62,184 nt of DNA from Planctomycetota bacterium (GCA_028280785.1 JANQLF010000191.1:1-62184); one strand, 5' to 3'; shown: positions 34,064 through 43,477, counted from the stretch's first letter. A program made the numbers and translations. The notes: generated by a model from the letters alone, not told the origin.

Positions 34064-35479
34064 ATGATTCGCTTCGCTCTCTTGTGTGTTGTCTCTGTTT
34101 ATGCCCTTGCTGCTGCGGAGCTTCGTGTTGATACCGATAAGCGTTTTCAGACTATCGAAGGTTTTGGTACGTGTTTAGTGAACTGGACCAAAGAGGCGCG
34201 TGCTGGCTATTACGATGATGAGATGGCTAAAATATATATCGAAGACATGGGCTTTAATATTCTGCGAGAAAATGTTGCACCCTGGGGTCATCCCAAGACA
34301 GAAAATGCAGATGAGATCAGCAAAGATAAATTGATTTTAGATTTAAAGATTAAAGGGAATAGCCGTATTAAAGTAGCCATGGATTTTGCTAAGAAATTGA
34401 AAAAACTCGATCCGGAATTTCGTTTAATTGGATCGGTATGGAGTCCACCGGCATGGATGAAATACAATAATAATGTTACTGGTGGTAAAGGGAAAAAACG
34501 CGAGCCAGGCATCCATTCCTATACCTACAAGCGTGGCAAGAAAGAAACCCGTAATCGTGTGATTCCTAAATATTATCAACACTATTGTAATCTTTTGGCA
34601 GAAGTTTGTATTATGCATAAAGAGCACGGTATTCCGTTTTATGCACTGAGCCCTGGCAACGAAGTGCGTTTTAGCCAAGAGTTTGAAAGCTGTACGTGGA
34701 CAGCAAAAGATTTCGCAACCATTATTGCGATGTTGGGCAAAACATTGGAAGAAAAAGGTTTTGGTGAGATCTTGCTCTTTGGTCCAGAAACCATGACCAA
34801 GCATAATCATAAGGAAGGTAATCTGACGTATATTAAAGAAATGAAGAAAAATAAAGAAGCCTTGGTGCAGCTCGATCGCTTTGCGACGCATGGTTATGTC
34901 GATGGATTTAAGGTCGACATGTCTTCTGATTCCTCTACTGACTTTTGGAATTTAATAAAGGATACCGGCAAGCCGGCATGGATGACTGAAGGTGGTACTG
35001 GTGGACATACATGGCCTGAACCAATTGGTGGTGTTGCTACCGGTGTTCACAACAGTTTAGTCTATGGACATACCAGTGCCTTTGTGCCATGGCAGGTCTC
35101 TAGCCCTGGTGGTAAGGAAAATACCCATGCACTGATGCCAGCAAAACGTTTCACTAAGAAAACCCGCTGCATGCAGCAGTATAGTAAGTTTATTGATGCT
35201 GGTGCGGTGCGTGTTGACGCTCGTTGCGATAACAGCGGCATTTTAAGCAGTGCCTTTATACACGATAAGAAGAATAAGCTGACCATTGTGATGATTAATA
35301 CGACCGAAGCTGAACAAACGGTTACGGCCAAAATCCCAAGCACGAAGTTTAAATCATTCAAGATCTACCGCACGTCGGAGCATGAGGATTTGAAGGAGCT
35401 CGAGGCGTTGAAAGTCAAACAAAACAGCGTTGCCTTCAAAATGCCTGGACCGTCGGTCGTAACGTTAGTCAGCAATTAA
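34064..35479 (+). CDS. Secreted glycoside hydrolase, GH30 family
   Basis: ATG 34064 is chosen because AAAGGA lies six bases upstream and it opens directly into a signal peptide (MIRFALLCVVSVYALAAAEL). The catalytic barrel carries QTIEGFG, then SVWSPPAWMKYNNN, the acid/base Glu200 in ALSPGNE and the nucleophile Glu309 in WMTEGG. A beta-sandwich of the GH30 type follows (KLTIVMINTTEAEQTVTAKI). GH30 includes xylanases, glucosylceramidases, beta-1,6-glucanases and fucosidases; the exact specificity cannot be read here. Probably induced by the divergent AraC regulator. Confidence 0.92.
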   Translation: MIRFALLCVVSVYALAAAELRVDTDKRFQTIEGFGTCLVNWTKEARAGYYDDEMAKIYIEDMGFNILRENVAPWGHPKTENADEISKDKLILDLKIKGNSRIKVAMDFAKKLKKLDPEFRLIGSVWSPPAWMKYNNNVTGGKGKKREPGIHSYTYKRGKKETRNRVIPKYYQHYCNLLAEVCIMHKEHGIPFYALSPGNEVRFSQEFESCTWTAKDFATIIAMLGKTLEEKGFGEILLFGPETMTKHNHKEGNLTYIKEMKKNKEALVQLDRFATHGYVDGFKVDMSSDSSTDFWNLIKDTGKPAWMTEGGTGGHTWPEPIGGVATGVHNSLVYGHTSAFVPWQVSSPGGKENTHALMPAKRFTKKTRCMQQYSKFIDAGAVRVDARCDNSGILSSAFIHDKKNKLTIVMINTTEAEQTVTAKIPSTKFKSFKIYRTSEHEDLKELEALKVKQNSVAFKMPGPSVVTLVSN

Positions 35480-35621
35480 AGTGACGAGTTTCATATACCT
35501 GTGATTTTGTTGAGCGCCTGATCTGTTCAGTTTTCATTGGATGGCCGTGATTGGATCTTGTCGAGTGTAAGTTCGGTTCGTATCTTGTTCGTACGAATCA
35601 AGAACTGGAAGGGCTTACACC

Positions 35622-37511
35622 ATGCGTTTTTGCAACTTATTCATTCTTATTGCTGTTTTACTCAGCGCTGCGCCATCAGCACAAAGTGCGGTCTATTACA
35701 TAGATTACGAAAACGGCGATGATAAAGCTGCGGGCACCTCTGCTAGAAAAGCATGGAAGCACGCCCCTGGGGACAGTAATGCGCAGGACAAGGCCAAGGC
35801 GGTGCAGCTGCAAGCTGGCGACACCGTGCTTTTCAAGGGCGGCGTTGCTTACCGAGGCTCCATCGAGTTAGCAGTTTCTGGTGCAGAAGGGAAACGCATC
35901 CGTTTAGACGGGAACAGTGAGGGTAAGTTTGGTGACGGTCCAGCGATAATGGATGGTGGTACGATTATCAATAACTGGCAAAAGTGTAAATCAAAAGAAG
36001 ATGCTAAAGGTAATAAACTATGGAAAGACATTTTTTATGCTGATGTCGATTTAGATATTTCGGCTAATTTTAACCATGGTCAATTTGTTTCCCATCGTCA
36101 GGTACCGCAGGACAAAATGGCACCGTGGCAGCGAGTGATTCTTTGTGATGGTGCCAAGCGTCTGTTGCCAATAGCGCAGTATCCGAAGCCCAAGGATAAT
36201 TTTTACCCTGACAAACCAGGCGACTTTCAAGAGTCACCGCAGCGCTTGAGTAACAATAAAGCCGAGGGTATTACTACTTTTGCCGATGCTGAAAACCTTA
36301 AACAAGATGATGCCGAGTTTTTTGAAGGCATGCAAATCGGTGTTCACGGCGGCAATAACCATGTGTATTTTGCCTCTATTAAATCTTTTGACCCTGCCAC
36401 AAAGAAATTCACATTGCCGATATTTAAACCAAAAACCTATCCAAAAACCAAGTATGCACTTTATAACTCTCCACGTTTAATGAGTGAAAAGGGTGAGTGG
36501 GCGGTGGAGCCAATAGACGGTGGCAAAACACGCTTTTATTTGTTGCCGGATGATTTGGTAAAAGGTAAGCCAAGCAATATTGGTTTTCCGGTATTGCAGA
36601 CTTGCTTCAAATTAAAAGACGGTGCTTCACATTATGAAATCGACGGTTTTTTAATTCAGCGTTATTCAGGCGGTGATGGCGCAGTAGCAATCATGCGTCA
36701 TAGCAAACGTTCAAAAGATGTGCACGTTTCTAATCTCGAAATTCGATTTTTAACTGGGCATGCAGGGATTGGACCACATCACTGTGATCACATTGTTATC
36801 GACAATTGTTATATTCATCATTGCCCGGGATGGACGACTGCAGTATTTATGAACCGAGTCAATGATTATAAAATTAGCAACTGTTTTTTGATCAAGAATT
36901 CAGGTAGTGGCATTCGTCACTATGAGAGTAAACGCGGCCACATTCATGACAATGAAGTCTTGGACCATTATGGTATGCATTCAAGCACTTTAAATATGTA
37001 TGAAGGCTGTGATGATGTCTTAGTCGAAAACAATTTCTTAAACAACATCATAACCATTAATCGTAATGCAAATAAATTGGTTTTCCGTAATAACGTGGTT
37101 GATAGTGAAGGTAAATCAGGCATTAATTTGGCCATTTGGGGATCTGGCAGAACTGGTGGTCGAAACGTATCAAACCTGCTTATCGAAAATAATACTTTTA
37201 TCAATCGTAATGAAGCCAATTCATGGGGTGCGAGTATTTTTGTGCAGGGTAAAGCAAGTAAACCAACTGGTATGGTTGTGCGTAATAATGTGTTCGATTT
37301 GATTAAGCCGATGTCAGCTGAAATAAGTGGCAATGTTTATATTAAGCAAGTGGATGCCAAGGCTATGGGTGAAGGGTCGCAAGTTGAAGGTGACTACAGC
37401 AAGCTATTTCAAGCACCGGATAAAGAAGATTATCGTCGTAAAAAAGGTAGCGTCCTCGAAGATGCAGGTGCAAAGCTGGGCCCACCAAAACGAACATGGA
37501 AGCGTAAATAA
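35622..37511 (+). CDS. Secreted right-handed parallel beta-helix protein (lyase-like)
   Basis: A signal peptide (FILIAVLLSAAPSAQSA) precedes VYYIDYENGDDKAAGTS, a common opening of beta-helix polysaccharide lyases and epimerases, and LQAGDTVLFKGGVAYRGSIE. From about residue 340 repeated coils appear (VSNLEIRFLTGHAGI; IDNCYIHHCPGWTTAVF; ISNCFLIKNSGSGIRHYES; VENNFLNNI). No catalytic set of a named PL family is evident. Length 629. GAAGGG lies about ten bases before the ATG. It follows GH30 by 142 bases and precedes the PIG-L gene by nine, so the three may act on one glycan. Confidence 0.78.
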   Translation: MRFCNLFILIAVLLSAAPSAQSAVYYIDYENGDDKAAGTSARKAWKHAPGDSNAQDKAKAVQLQAGDTVLFKGGVAYRGSIELAVSGAEGKRIRLDGNSEGKFGDGPAIMDGGTIINNWQKCKSKEDAKGNKLWKDIFYADVDLDISANFNHGQFVSHRQVPQDKMAPWQRVILCDGAKRLLPIAQYPKPKDNFYPDKPGDFQESPQRLSNNKAEGITTFADAENLKQDDAEFFEGMQIGVHGGNNHVYFASIKSFDPATKKFTLPIFKPKTYPKTKYALYNSPRLMSEKGEWAVEPIDGGKTRFYLLPDDLVKGKPSNIGFPVLQTCFKLKDGASHYEIDGFLIQRYSGGDGAVAIMRHSKRSKDVHVSNLEIRFLTGHAGIGPHHCDHIVIDNCYIHHCPGWTTAVFMNRVNDYKISNCFLIKNSGSGIRHYESKRGHIHDNEVLDHYGMHSSTLNMYEGCDDVLVENNFLNNIITINRNANKLVFRNNVVDSEGKSGINLAIWGSGRTGGRNVSNLLIENNTFINRNEANSWGASIFVQGKASKPTGMVVRNNVFDLIKPMSAEISGNVYIKQVDAKAMGEGSQVEGDYSKLFQAPDKEDYRRKKGSVLEDAGAKLGPPKRTWKRK

Positions 37512-37520
37512 ATTTAAAAG

Positions 37521-38168
37521 ATGCCTGAAAAAATTATTATTTTTGCCCCACACCCAGATGATGAAGTTCTTGGTTGCGGAGGTGTCTCGGCATTAAAGGC
37601 AAAAACAGGCGCTGAGATAATTGTCTGGTTTATCACCGACGGCAGCATGCTTTTGGCATGTAAGGGTATTAATGACCCAAGCCCACAAGCAGTTTCTGAT
37701 CAACGTAAGGCAGAATCTAAAAAAGCATCGAATGTGTTAGGTATTACATCACCACAGCATTACTATATGGATTACAAAGATGGCTTGCTTAGTGAACATG
37801 CCGACGAAGTAACTGACAGAATAAAAGATATAATAATAAAAGAGCAGCCAGATGAAATTTATTATATGAATGCCTTTGAAGAGCATGCCGATCATGTGGC
37901 CTCGCATCATATTGTGCGCGCTGCCTGCACTGCGGTTGATTTTAGAGGACGGAATTTTCAATATGTGGTAAACTTAAAAGATGGTTTCGATCTGTCCGAG
38001 CAAAACACTGTCAGTATTGACATCAGTTCTGTTTTTGATTTGAAACGCAGGGCTATAGAGGAAAACCAGAGCCATCTCAGCATTATGTCTGATCAACAAG
38101 CTCAGCCAGAGTGGACCTCTATTCCTGAGAAGTTTCTCAGTGATCAAGAATTATTCATCACGGAATAG
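37521..38168 (+). CDS. PIG-L/LmbE-family zinc-dependent N-deacetylase
   Basis: Removes acetyl groups from N-acetylglucosaminyl-type substrates in characterised relatives. The N-terminus IIIFAPHPDDEVLGCGG gives metal ligands His11 and Asp14 with catalytic Asp13. NAFEEHADHVASHH supplies the third ligand His. Length 215 is normal. No signal peptide, so cytoplasmic. It starts nine bases after the beta-helix gene; deacetylation of imported amino sugars from GH20/GH30-type catabolism is a reasonable but unproven role. Confidence 0.93.
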   Translation: MPEKIIIFAPHPDDEVLGCGGVSALKAKTGAEIIVWFITDGSMLLACKGINDPSPQAVSDQRKAESKKASNVLGITSPQHYYMDYKDGLLSEHADEVTDRIKDIIIKEQPDEIYYMNAFEEHADHVASHHIVRAACTAVDFRGRNFQYVVNLKDGFDLSEQNTVSIDISSVFDLKRRAIEENQSHLSIMSDQQAQPEWTSIPEKFLSDQELFITE

Positions 38169-38294
38169 CAGAGTTGCCTAGAATGGGGCAATTAAACTGA
38201 AATCATATTATGTATGCTTTGTTATCTAACAGTGAATTGTACAAGGCTAAATGCTCAGCATGATTGTATAAGCAAATAAAAAGAGCACGGAATT

Positions 38295-39158
38295 ATGAGT
38301 CCCCAAGAATTTGAATTATCTGATGCCTGGATTGATCAAATCCGAGGCACTATGCCCAAAACCTTAAGCGTTGAACCTCAGCGACCGCGTAAAATATTGA
38401 TGCTGTCGGAATGTATGGGCTTTCGACATTGGGTTATACCACATACGGCCGCAGTGATCAAAGTAATGGGGGAGACTGGGGCGTATAATGTGGTTGAAAC
38501 AACGGACCCGATGGACTTCTTACCCGATAACTTACAGAATTTTGATGCTATTTTATTTAATAATACCTGTTCGTCGAAAGAAGGCCGTGATTACTTTAGT
38601 GATTATGTTAAAGAGCCTGAGCTTGCTGAGGCACTTAAAGATAGTGTGATTAATTTCGTTGCCAAAGGTGGCGGGTTTATTGCAATTCATGGCGGCAATC
38701 TTGCTTACATGTTTTGCGAAAAATGGGAGCGCATGCAGGGGATGACCTTTTGTCATCATCCACATCAGCAGCAATTAACACTTAATCTTACTGAACCGAG
38801 CCATGCATTATTAAAAGTTTTCGATGGCGAGGCCTTCGAGCATTTTGATGAGCCGTATCTTTTTGTGTGTAAATATAATGAGCCAGCATTTCGACCGCTT
38901 TTGGAATTGGACATTAGTAATTTAAGTTGGAATGAGAATAAGGGCCGTCATAGCGGTCCGTGCTATGCCGCCTGGATAAAACGTTATGAACAGGGGCGCA
39001 TATTCTATTCATCGCCATCACATAATGCTCAAAGTTTTGAGGATTCGCGTTTGCTGCAGTTTATGCTTGACGGTATTCAGTATGCGCTGGGTGATCTGGA
39101 TTGCGATGACACAAATTCGCCAGATGCCAAAGCCAGTGTGTTAATTTCTGATACATAA
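38295..39158 (+). CDS. ThuA-domain (class I glutamine-amidotransferase-like) protein
   Basis: The fold has KILMLSECMGFRHWVIPHTA, FDAILFNNTCSSKEGRDYF, NFVAKGGGFIAIHGGNLAYM and a late GRIFYSSPSHNAQSF, which match the ThuA family found in sugar-utilisation operons. The reaction is unknown; related proteins bind sugar derivatives. No signal peptide; 287 residues. It is separated from the PIG-L gene by 126 bases and converges with the next gene, with two bases between stops. Confidence 0.85.
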   Translation: MSPQEFELSDAWIDQIRGTMPKTLSVEPQRPRKILMLSECMGFRHWVIPHTAAVIKVMGETGAYNVVETTDPMDFLPDNLQNFDAILFNNTCSSKEGRDYFSDYVKEPELAEALKDSVINFVAKGGGFIAIHGGNLAYMFCEKWERMQGMTFCHHPHQQQLTLNLTEPSHALLKVFDGEAFEHFDEPYLFVCKYNEPAFRPLLELDISNLSWNENKGRHSGPCYAAWIKRYEQGRIFYSSPSHNAQSFEDSRLLQFMLDGIQYALGDLDCDDTNSPDAKASVLISDT

Positions 39159-39160
39159 AA

Positions 39161-40240
39161 TCACCGTGGAGAAGGCAGACCAAATGATGCACACAGTTTG
39201 AGTGCTGCTTTGGTAGCTGGAGAATCTTTATGCTTCTTTTGCAGGGTTTTTAGGCCAGCAATAAGTAATTGTATCTCTTTTTTGTGGCGATTTGCTTGTT
39301 TGGTATCGTTGATATCAAAGGGCTGCTTAATCGTGGCAGACGCTTTTTTCATGGTATTGTAGATCGTCCATGCTTTCAGCGATTGCTTGAAATCGCGGTC
39401 TTTTTTCAATTGTTTGATGATGGTGCTCGCTTCTTCAGCATAAGGTGTTTTATTCCATTGTTTGATGAAGGCTTGATAGGAGTGAAGTGCATCAACAGGA
39501 TTTTTATCAAGCATTTCATTGGCACTCACAAGTTGTTGTTTCGCAGTTTTCTCGAGAGCCGACTTGAGTGCTTTAGCTTCAGTTGCTATCTCTTGGTTTT
39601 TGTCGTCTATTTTAGCGATGCATAATTTCCATAACATTGCGTATTGTTTTTCGCGAACGGCTTCCACGGTGTTTGAAAAATGTTTGAGTGTACGCAGATT
39701 TAAGTCGCCTAAACGCCCTGGCTCTTGGTACTGTGCCCCTGGTGGTACCAGTGTGATGACACAATGGATGGTGTAGGGATAATACAGCGAAAAATCTGGT
39801 GCGCCGGTCCATTTTCCAGCAAATTGTTGTTTCTCACTCACTGGTTTTCCGTCTTTGTCTTTAGTTACTAACATGATTCTACTGATTGGTTCGTTCCATT
39901 TATGCTTGTCGGCATTCCAAATTTTCTTTAAAGCGGATTGTGTTTTACCGATGTCGATGGAAGTAAATAAATGGAGTCCGGTACAGGCATGGTGTTTGCC
40001 CTGGAATAAACAGATTTGATGTTTAAACGGTGTATCTGTTGCTTGCTTTTTTAACTCAACCCAAACGTAAATGTCACCTGCAGTATAATCGATAGGGCTC
40101 GTCCAATTTTCAGGACTGTGCTGTGGAGGTGGAAAGAAATGGAAGGCGCTGGTAATCTCGACCTCAGTATCGAGGAGTATCAGTTGTTCCTGTGCATTGA
40201 TTGCGTGAAGGAATAAGGCTAAGAGTAAGACAAAGCGCAT
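39161..40240 (-). CDS. Secreted hypothetical protein
   Basis: ATG 40240 is used because GGGAG is well placed before it; 15 further upstream codons have no ribosome-binding site. It begins with a signal peptide (MRFVLLLALFLHAINA). Residues up to about 185 look like a beta-sandwich (GDIYVWVELKKQA; PYTIHCVITLVPPG), and the rest is helical with TPR-like stretches (NPVDALHSYQAFIKQWNKTPYAEE is one such unit). No family recognised. It has its own upstream region with a 10-bp inverted repeat. Confidence 0.55.
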   Translation of the reverse strand: MRFVLLLALFLHAINAQEQLILLDTEVEITSAFHFFPPPQHSPENWTSPIDYTAGDIYVWVELKKQATDTPFKHQICLFQGKHHACTGLHLFTSIDIGKTQSALKKIWNADKHKWNEPISRIMLVTKDKDGKPVSEKQQFAGKWTGAPDFSLYYPYTIHCVITLVPPGAQYQEPGRLGDLNLRTLKHFSNTVEAVREKQYAMLWKLCIAKIDDKNQEIATEAKALKSALEKTAKQQLVSANEMLDKNPVDALHSYQAFIKQWNKTPYAEEASTIIKQLKKDRDFKQSLKAWTIYNTMKKASATIKQPFDINDTKQANRHKKEIQLLIAGLKTLQKKHKDSPATKAALKLCASFGLPSPR

Positions 40241-40287
40241 CGATGGCTCCCGATCAAGAGCCTGGTATGATAACAGGGGGGCCATTC

Positions 40288-40324
40288 AAAATACATGCTT
40301 AATTATAGCTCAAACATGTATTTT
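40288..40324. promoter_or_regulatory. 10-bp perfect inverted repeat in the 39161/40505 divergent gap
   Basis: AAAATACATG (40288-40297) and its exact reverse complement CATGTATTTT (40315-40324) are separated by 17 bases. They lie 48-84 bases upstream of the secreted-protein gene and about 180 bases before the membrane protein gene. The right arm is preceded by CAAA, making CAAACATG (40311-40318), the motif also found near 40461 and 40478. Confidence 0.45.
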
Positions 40325-40460
40325 AGTACGATATCTGGGCACAAAAATCACTTTATCACTGTTTTTAGCTAAGTTCAGTATAATTCTCAATGCAATTTAC
40401 TACGATGGTTATCGCGGCATCAAGATCTCCGCTGAAGCGAGTCCTATTCATCCGTTGACG

Positions 40461-40485
40461 CAAACATGTTTGTATTACAAACATG
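40461..40485. promoter_or_regulatory. Candidate operator for the winged-helix regulator
   Basis: A perfect 12-bp palindrome CAAACATGTTTG (40461-40472) is followed five bases later by another half-site CAAACATG (40478-40485). TTGACG (40455-40460), a good -35 match, abuts it. The site is 20-44 bases upstream of the membrane protein start. This is the position expected for autoregulation by the downstream wHTH protein. Confidence 0.55.
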
Positions 40486-40504
40486 ATGTCATCAGGAGGA
40501 TAAG

Positions 40505-41197
40505 ATGAGTCAGTCAGATTTGGTTATGCCAGCAGAAGGTGTGGCGGATCCACGTGCTTTGTTGCAAGCCCAAGTTCAAACGCAGCGCATTATGTTTATG
40601 TCGCGTGGATTAGCGATTGCATTGTTGTCAATTTTTTTGCCAGTTATGATTGGACTTGGTGTTGTCTTTGCAGATTACGGTATGTATGTGGCGATTGGTG
40701 GTGCCATATGCGGTGGAATTTTTGCTAATATCATTCAGGCTTTGGAAAAGCATCGAAGTAAATACCGGGGCTATGTGAAAACCTTTAAACCCTCTTCATT
40801 AAAAGAACATCTTGCTTTGTATGGGATTATCGCTGCAGGTACGTTACTCATTATAGCAATGGCAATGTTTTGGGCTTCATTTGATTATTATGGTCCTATT
40901 CTTGGAATTGGTATGTTCTTCAGCTTTCTCATTTTCTTTGCTGTGTATTTTATACGAATGGGTAGATCTTGCGCATTATGGGAGATAAATGGGCTTGGTG
41001 CTTGGTTTTTAGTAACCGGTTTATTTATGGCTGCATTGATGTTTTATGAGCCAGTGGATGACAAAGTTCCTGAGGGATTCACAACAATTTTAATTGCTGC
41101 TGTTACGCTAACTAGTGTTTATTTCTTTGTTTTGGGTATTTCGCTGCACAAACGTTGGTTGGATTGGCGAAAGAGCATTGAGGACCAAGCTGCGTGA
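40505..41197 (+). CDS. Membrane protein paired with a winged-helix regulator
   Basis: Six hydrophobic segments (LAIALLSIFLPVMIGLGVVF; MYVAIGGAICGGIFANIIQAL; LYGIIAAGTLLIIAMAMF; ILGIGMFFSFLIFFAVYFI; GAWFLVTGLFMAALMF; TTILIAAVTLTSVYFFVL) in 230 residues. No family recognised. AGGAGG lies five bases before the ATG. Its stop overlaps the GTG of the regulator gene by four bases (GTGA), so both come from one message. The upstream palindrome suggests repression. Confidence 0.6.
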   Translation: MSQSDLVMPAEGVADPRALLQAQVQTQRIMFMSRGLAIALLSIFLPVMIGLGVVFADYGMYVAIGGAICGGIFANIIQALEKHRSKYRGYVKTFKPSSLKEHLALYGIIAAGTLLIIAMAMFWASFDYYGPILGIGMFFSFLIFFAVYFIRMGRSCALWEINGLGAWFLVTGLFMAALMFYEPVDDKVPEGFTTILIAAVTLTSVYFFVLGISLHKRWLDWRKSIEDQAA

Positions 41198-41493
41198 AGA
41201 AATCAGAAACTGCGCTGCGCCTCGATCCACTAATACATGAACCTGCTCGTTTGCAAATTATGGCCGCATTGAATACCTGTGCCGCAGCTGATTTTATGTT
41301 TATCGTCTCGGTCACAGGATTAACTCGAGGTAATCTATCAACACATTTGGCGCGCTTAGTCAAAGCCGAATATGTGTCGGAGAAAAAAGAAATAATTAAT
41401 CGAAAGCCCTGTAGTGAATATGCGATAACTAAATCTGGACGAAAGGCTTATAAATCCTATTTGAAAACATGGGAAAGTATTACGGGCAAATAA
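41194..41493 (+). CDS. Winged-helix transcriptional regulator (ArsR/MarR-like)
   Basis: A 99-residue single-domain regulator: RLDPLIHEPARLQIMAALN is the first helix pair, FMFIVSVTGLTRGNLSTHLARL the recognition helix-turn-helix, and EYVSEKKEIINRKPCSEYAI the wing. The tail KAYKSYLKTWESI is helical and may dimerise. The GTG start overlaps the membrane protein stop by four bases, so the pair is translationally coupled. It may control the pair itself through the palindrome at 40461-40485. The ligand is unknown. Confidence 0.87.
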   Translation: MKKSETALRLDPLIHEPARLQIMAALNTCAAADFMFIVSVTGLTRGNLSTHLARLVKAEYVSEKKEIINRKPCSEYAITKSGRKAYKSYLKTWESITGK

Positions 41494-41548
41494 CCTTTTT
41501 ACCTGTACCTATTCATATCAAATGAATAATTACAGACGAACATTATCG

Positions 41549-41577
41549 TTCTAATTGTATTCTAATTGTTCTAAATA
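41549..41577. repeat. Three iterated TTCTAATTG-type repeats
   Basis: TTCTAATTG at 41549-41557 and 41560-41568, and TTCTAAATA at 41569-41577, occur in the gap after the winged-helix gene. Start spacing is 11 and 9 bases. They might be binding sites for the next promoter, or may simply reflect AT-rich sequence. Confidence 0.3.
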
Positions 41578-41645
41578 CTGATTGTCACTGCAGTAAATAA
41601 ATATCGTTACTTATGTAATTTTATATTGTATTTTATGTACCTTTC

Positions 41646-41661
41646 AGGTAAAAATATACCT
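41646..41661. promoter_or_regulatory. Short inverted repeat just upstream of the 41678 gene
   Basis: AGGTA (41646-41650) and TACCT (41657-41661) are separated by six A/T bases, 16 bases before the start codon. This may be an operator or a leader hairpin; five-base arms are weak evidence. Confidence 0.25.
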
Positions 41662-41677
41662 AGCTGTGGAGCATTAT

Positions 41678-42769
41678 ATGCGTTATATTTTTTGTTTATC
41701 TGTTCTGCTGTTTTTGAGCGCTGCGTCTGCGGCTGACAAGCCAAAGTTCGGTCCTGATGGATTGCGCATCGTACAAAACTTCACGGTGCTTCCTGAAGTG
41801 CGACCACAAGGAATGCGAGATGTTGATAGTTTTAGTCCAGAAGATTTTAGCTTTGTTAAGCGCAGTTTGGCCAAAGAGCCTAAATATAAATCAAAGAATC
41901 CACGCTACACCATTTTTGTTTTAGGCGATGACAATAAGTCAGTCATGACTGTAGTGTGGGATGAATCAAAGGGTGATGGTACTGGCCACGATTTATTATA
42001 TGCAGATCGTAATCAAAACGGTGACCTGACGGACGATGGTGATCCTGCAGTCTTATTTAAAAAAGAAGAAAAAAGTAAGTTTCTCAATTTACAAGTGTTG
42101 AATGTAGATGAGTGCGAAGGCAAGCGTCAGTTTGATTTTAATTTGGAATTGGCAGAACCATTAAAATTTACCTTTCGCTGTAAGGTAAACGTACGATTGG
42201 ATGGTCAGGCATTATACAAAGTTGGTTTAGTCCCGGGCCCAACGGAATTACATCATGCTAGTAGTATCACTGAAGCGCCTGTTTATCGCATTGGTGGTGC
42301 AGCAATTCCTTCTTTGCATGAAAAACATAAGAGAAAACGTTTGAAGGCATTGCCAGGCCAGGCTGTCTTACCACGTAAGGCTGGTGACGCTGTTAAATAT
42401 GTTTTATCATTGGCTCAGTATGGTGATCGCCCTGAAGTCAATTTACGTTTTATTAACGCAGCATTTCCTGGTGTCGATGAAGGTGTGCGCGATGTAAATA
42501 TTTGGGGCCATGCTAAGCAGGTGAAAGGCGCTGCTTACCCACTCGGTATTTTTCAACAGTTAGATAAAGATGGAAAGGTTACGCGCGAAGTGGTCATGCA
42601 GCCAGGTTGTGCCTGTGGTGGAGGTCATAATCAACAAGTGAACATTCCTGAAAATACACCAGCGGGTATGCACCGGATAGCAATTCGCATTTATGGTAAG
42701 TCGATTGTCGGTGGCCTAGCCGAGTACCATTATCCAATCGAAATAAGTGCCGCTAAAGGGGCAAATTAA
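41678..42769 (+). CDS. Secreted hypothetical protein
   Basis: ATG 41678 is used because GGAG lies six bases upstream, and it opens a signal peptide (MRYIFCLSVLLFLSAASA). The body is beta-rich. It has a calcium-binding-like repeat (YADRNQNGDLTDDGD, an EF-hand/dockerin-type loop) near 105-120, a later VPGPTELHHASS-like turn, and a Cys/Gly/His patch (QPGCACGGGHNQQ) that may bind metal. No family recognised. It converges with the next gene with one base between stops. The promoter region contains the iterated repeats at 41549. Confidence 0.55.
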   Translation: MRYIFCLSVLLFLSAASAADKPKFGPDGLRIVQNFTVLPEVRPQGMRDVDSFSPEDFSFVKRSLAKEPKYKSKNPRYTIFVLGDDNKSVMTVVWDESKGDGTGHDLLYADRNQNGDLTDDGDPAVLFKKEEKSKFLNLQVLNVDECEGKRQFDFNLELAEPLKFTFRCKVNVRLDGQALYKVGLVPGPTELHHASSITEAPVYRIGGAAIPSLHEKHKRKRLKALPGQAVLPRKAGDAVKYVLSLAQYGDRPEVNLRFINAAFPGVDEGVRDVNIWGHAKQVKGAAYPLGIFQQLDKDGKVTREVVMQPGCACGGGHNQQVNIPENTPAGMHRIAIRIYGKSIVGGLAEYHYPIEISAAKGAN

Positions 42770-42770
42770 T

Positions 42771-43346
42771 TTAGAGCACACCTTCTAAATGTACGCGTAC
42801 CAATAAGCGTAGGCTTTTGTAAGATAAGTCTTTATTGAGGAAGGCGATTAAATCAGTGCCCTTGGTAATGCTTTTGTTTTTAGGACTAACGATCCATTTG
42901 AGGACTTTGCCAGGATTTGCACGATATTGCCGATCATCTTTACACCAAACTTTGCCATCTGCTTCGATAGAAAAACTATCTGGTGACCAGGTTTTTGATT
43001 CCGGTCCGATGACTGGTTTTTTACGACAATCAATATGTATCGCGCCACGCGCATCACGAAAGGCAGTACCGCTATAGGCAACGCGTAGTTTACCGGTTTT
43101 TTCATGGATGGTGGCAACAACAACCGGGCGACGTAAGCGATCGCCGGGTTCAATGACAATAAAGGTGCGATCTTCTAATTTTTTACCCCAGGCAATGTAA
43201 AAGGCTTGTGCTTGCACAGCACTATGCGGCCATGCCGCACCTGGTCTGGTGTCTTCTTTTTCACCAATGACAGCTGCAGGAAGCATCCCAGCACAGAGAC
43301 CAAAGAGCATTACTAAGCTAAGGACTTTCATAGTGGCTGGCAGCAT
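42771..43346 (-). CDS. Secreted hypothetical protein
   Basis: The signal peptide is MKVLSLVMLFGLCAGMLPAA, starting at the second Met; the first Met (43346) has AAGG five bases upstream and is retained. The 191-residue product is beta-rich (DRTFIVIEPGDRLRRPVVVA; GAIHIDCRKKPVIGPESK). No catalytic motif is evident. It is convergent with the preceding secreted-protein gene, and about 130 bases separate it from the peptidase gene on the other side. Confidence 0.5.
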   Translation of the reverse strand: MLPATMKVLSLVMLFGLCAGMLPAAVIGEKEDTRPGAAWPHSAVQAQAFYIAWGKKLEDRTFIVIEPGDRLRRPVVVATIHEKTGKLRVAYSGTAFRDARGAIHIDCRKKPVIGPESKTWSPDSFSIEADGKVWCKDDRQYRANPGKVLKWIVSPKNKSITKGTDLIAFLNKDLSYKSLRLLVRVHLEGVL

Positions 43347-43477
43347 AACAGCCTTTGCCTAGTCCAAAGACAATTTTGTTAAACTTAGAACACTTCGAAT
43401 ACTTATTTAACAATTCTCGATTTTTGTCGTAGACCGACAAAGCATAATGAGTTTTTTAAGGAAAAACCGGACAACAT

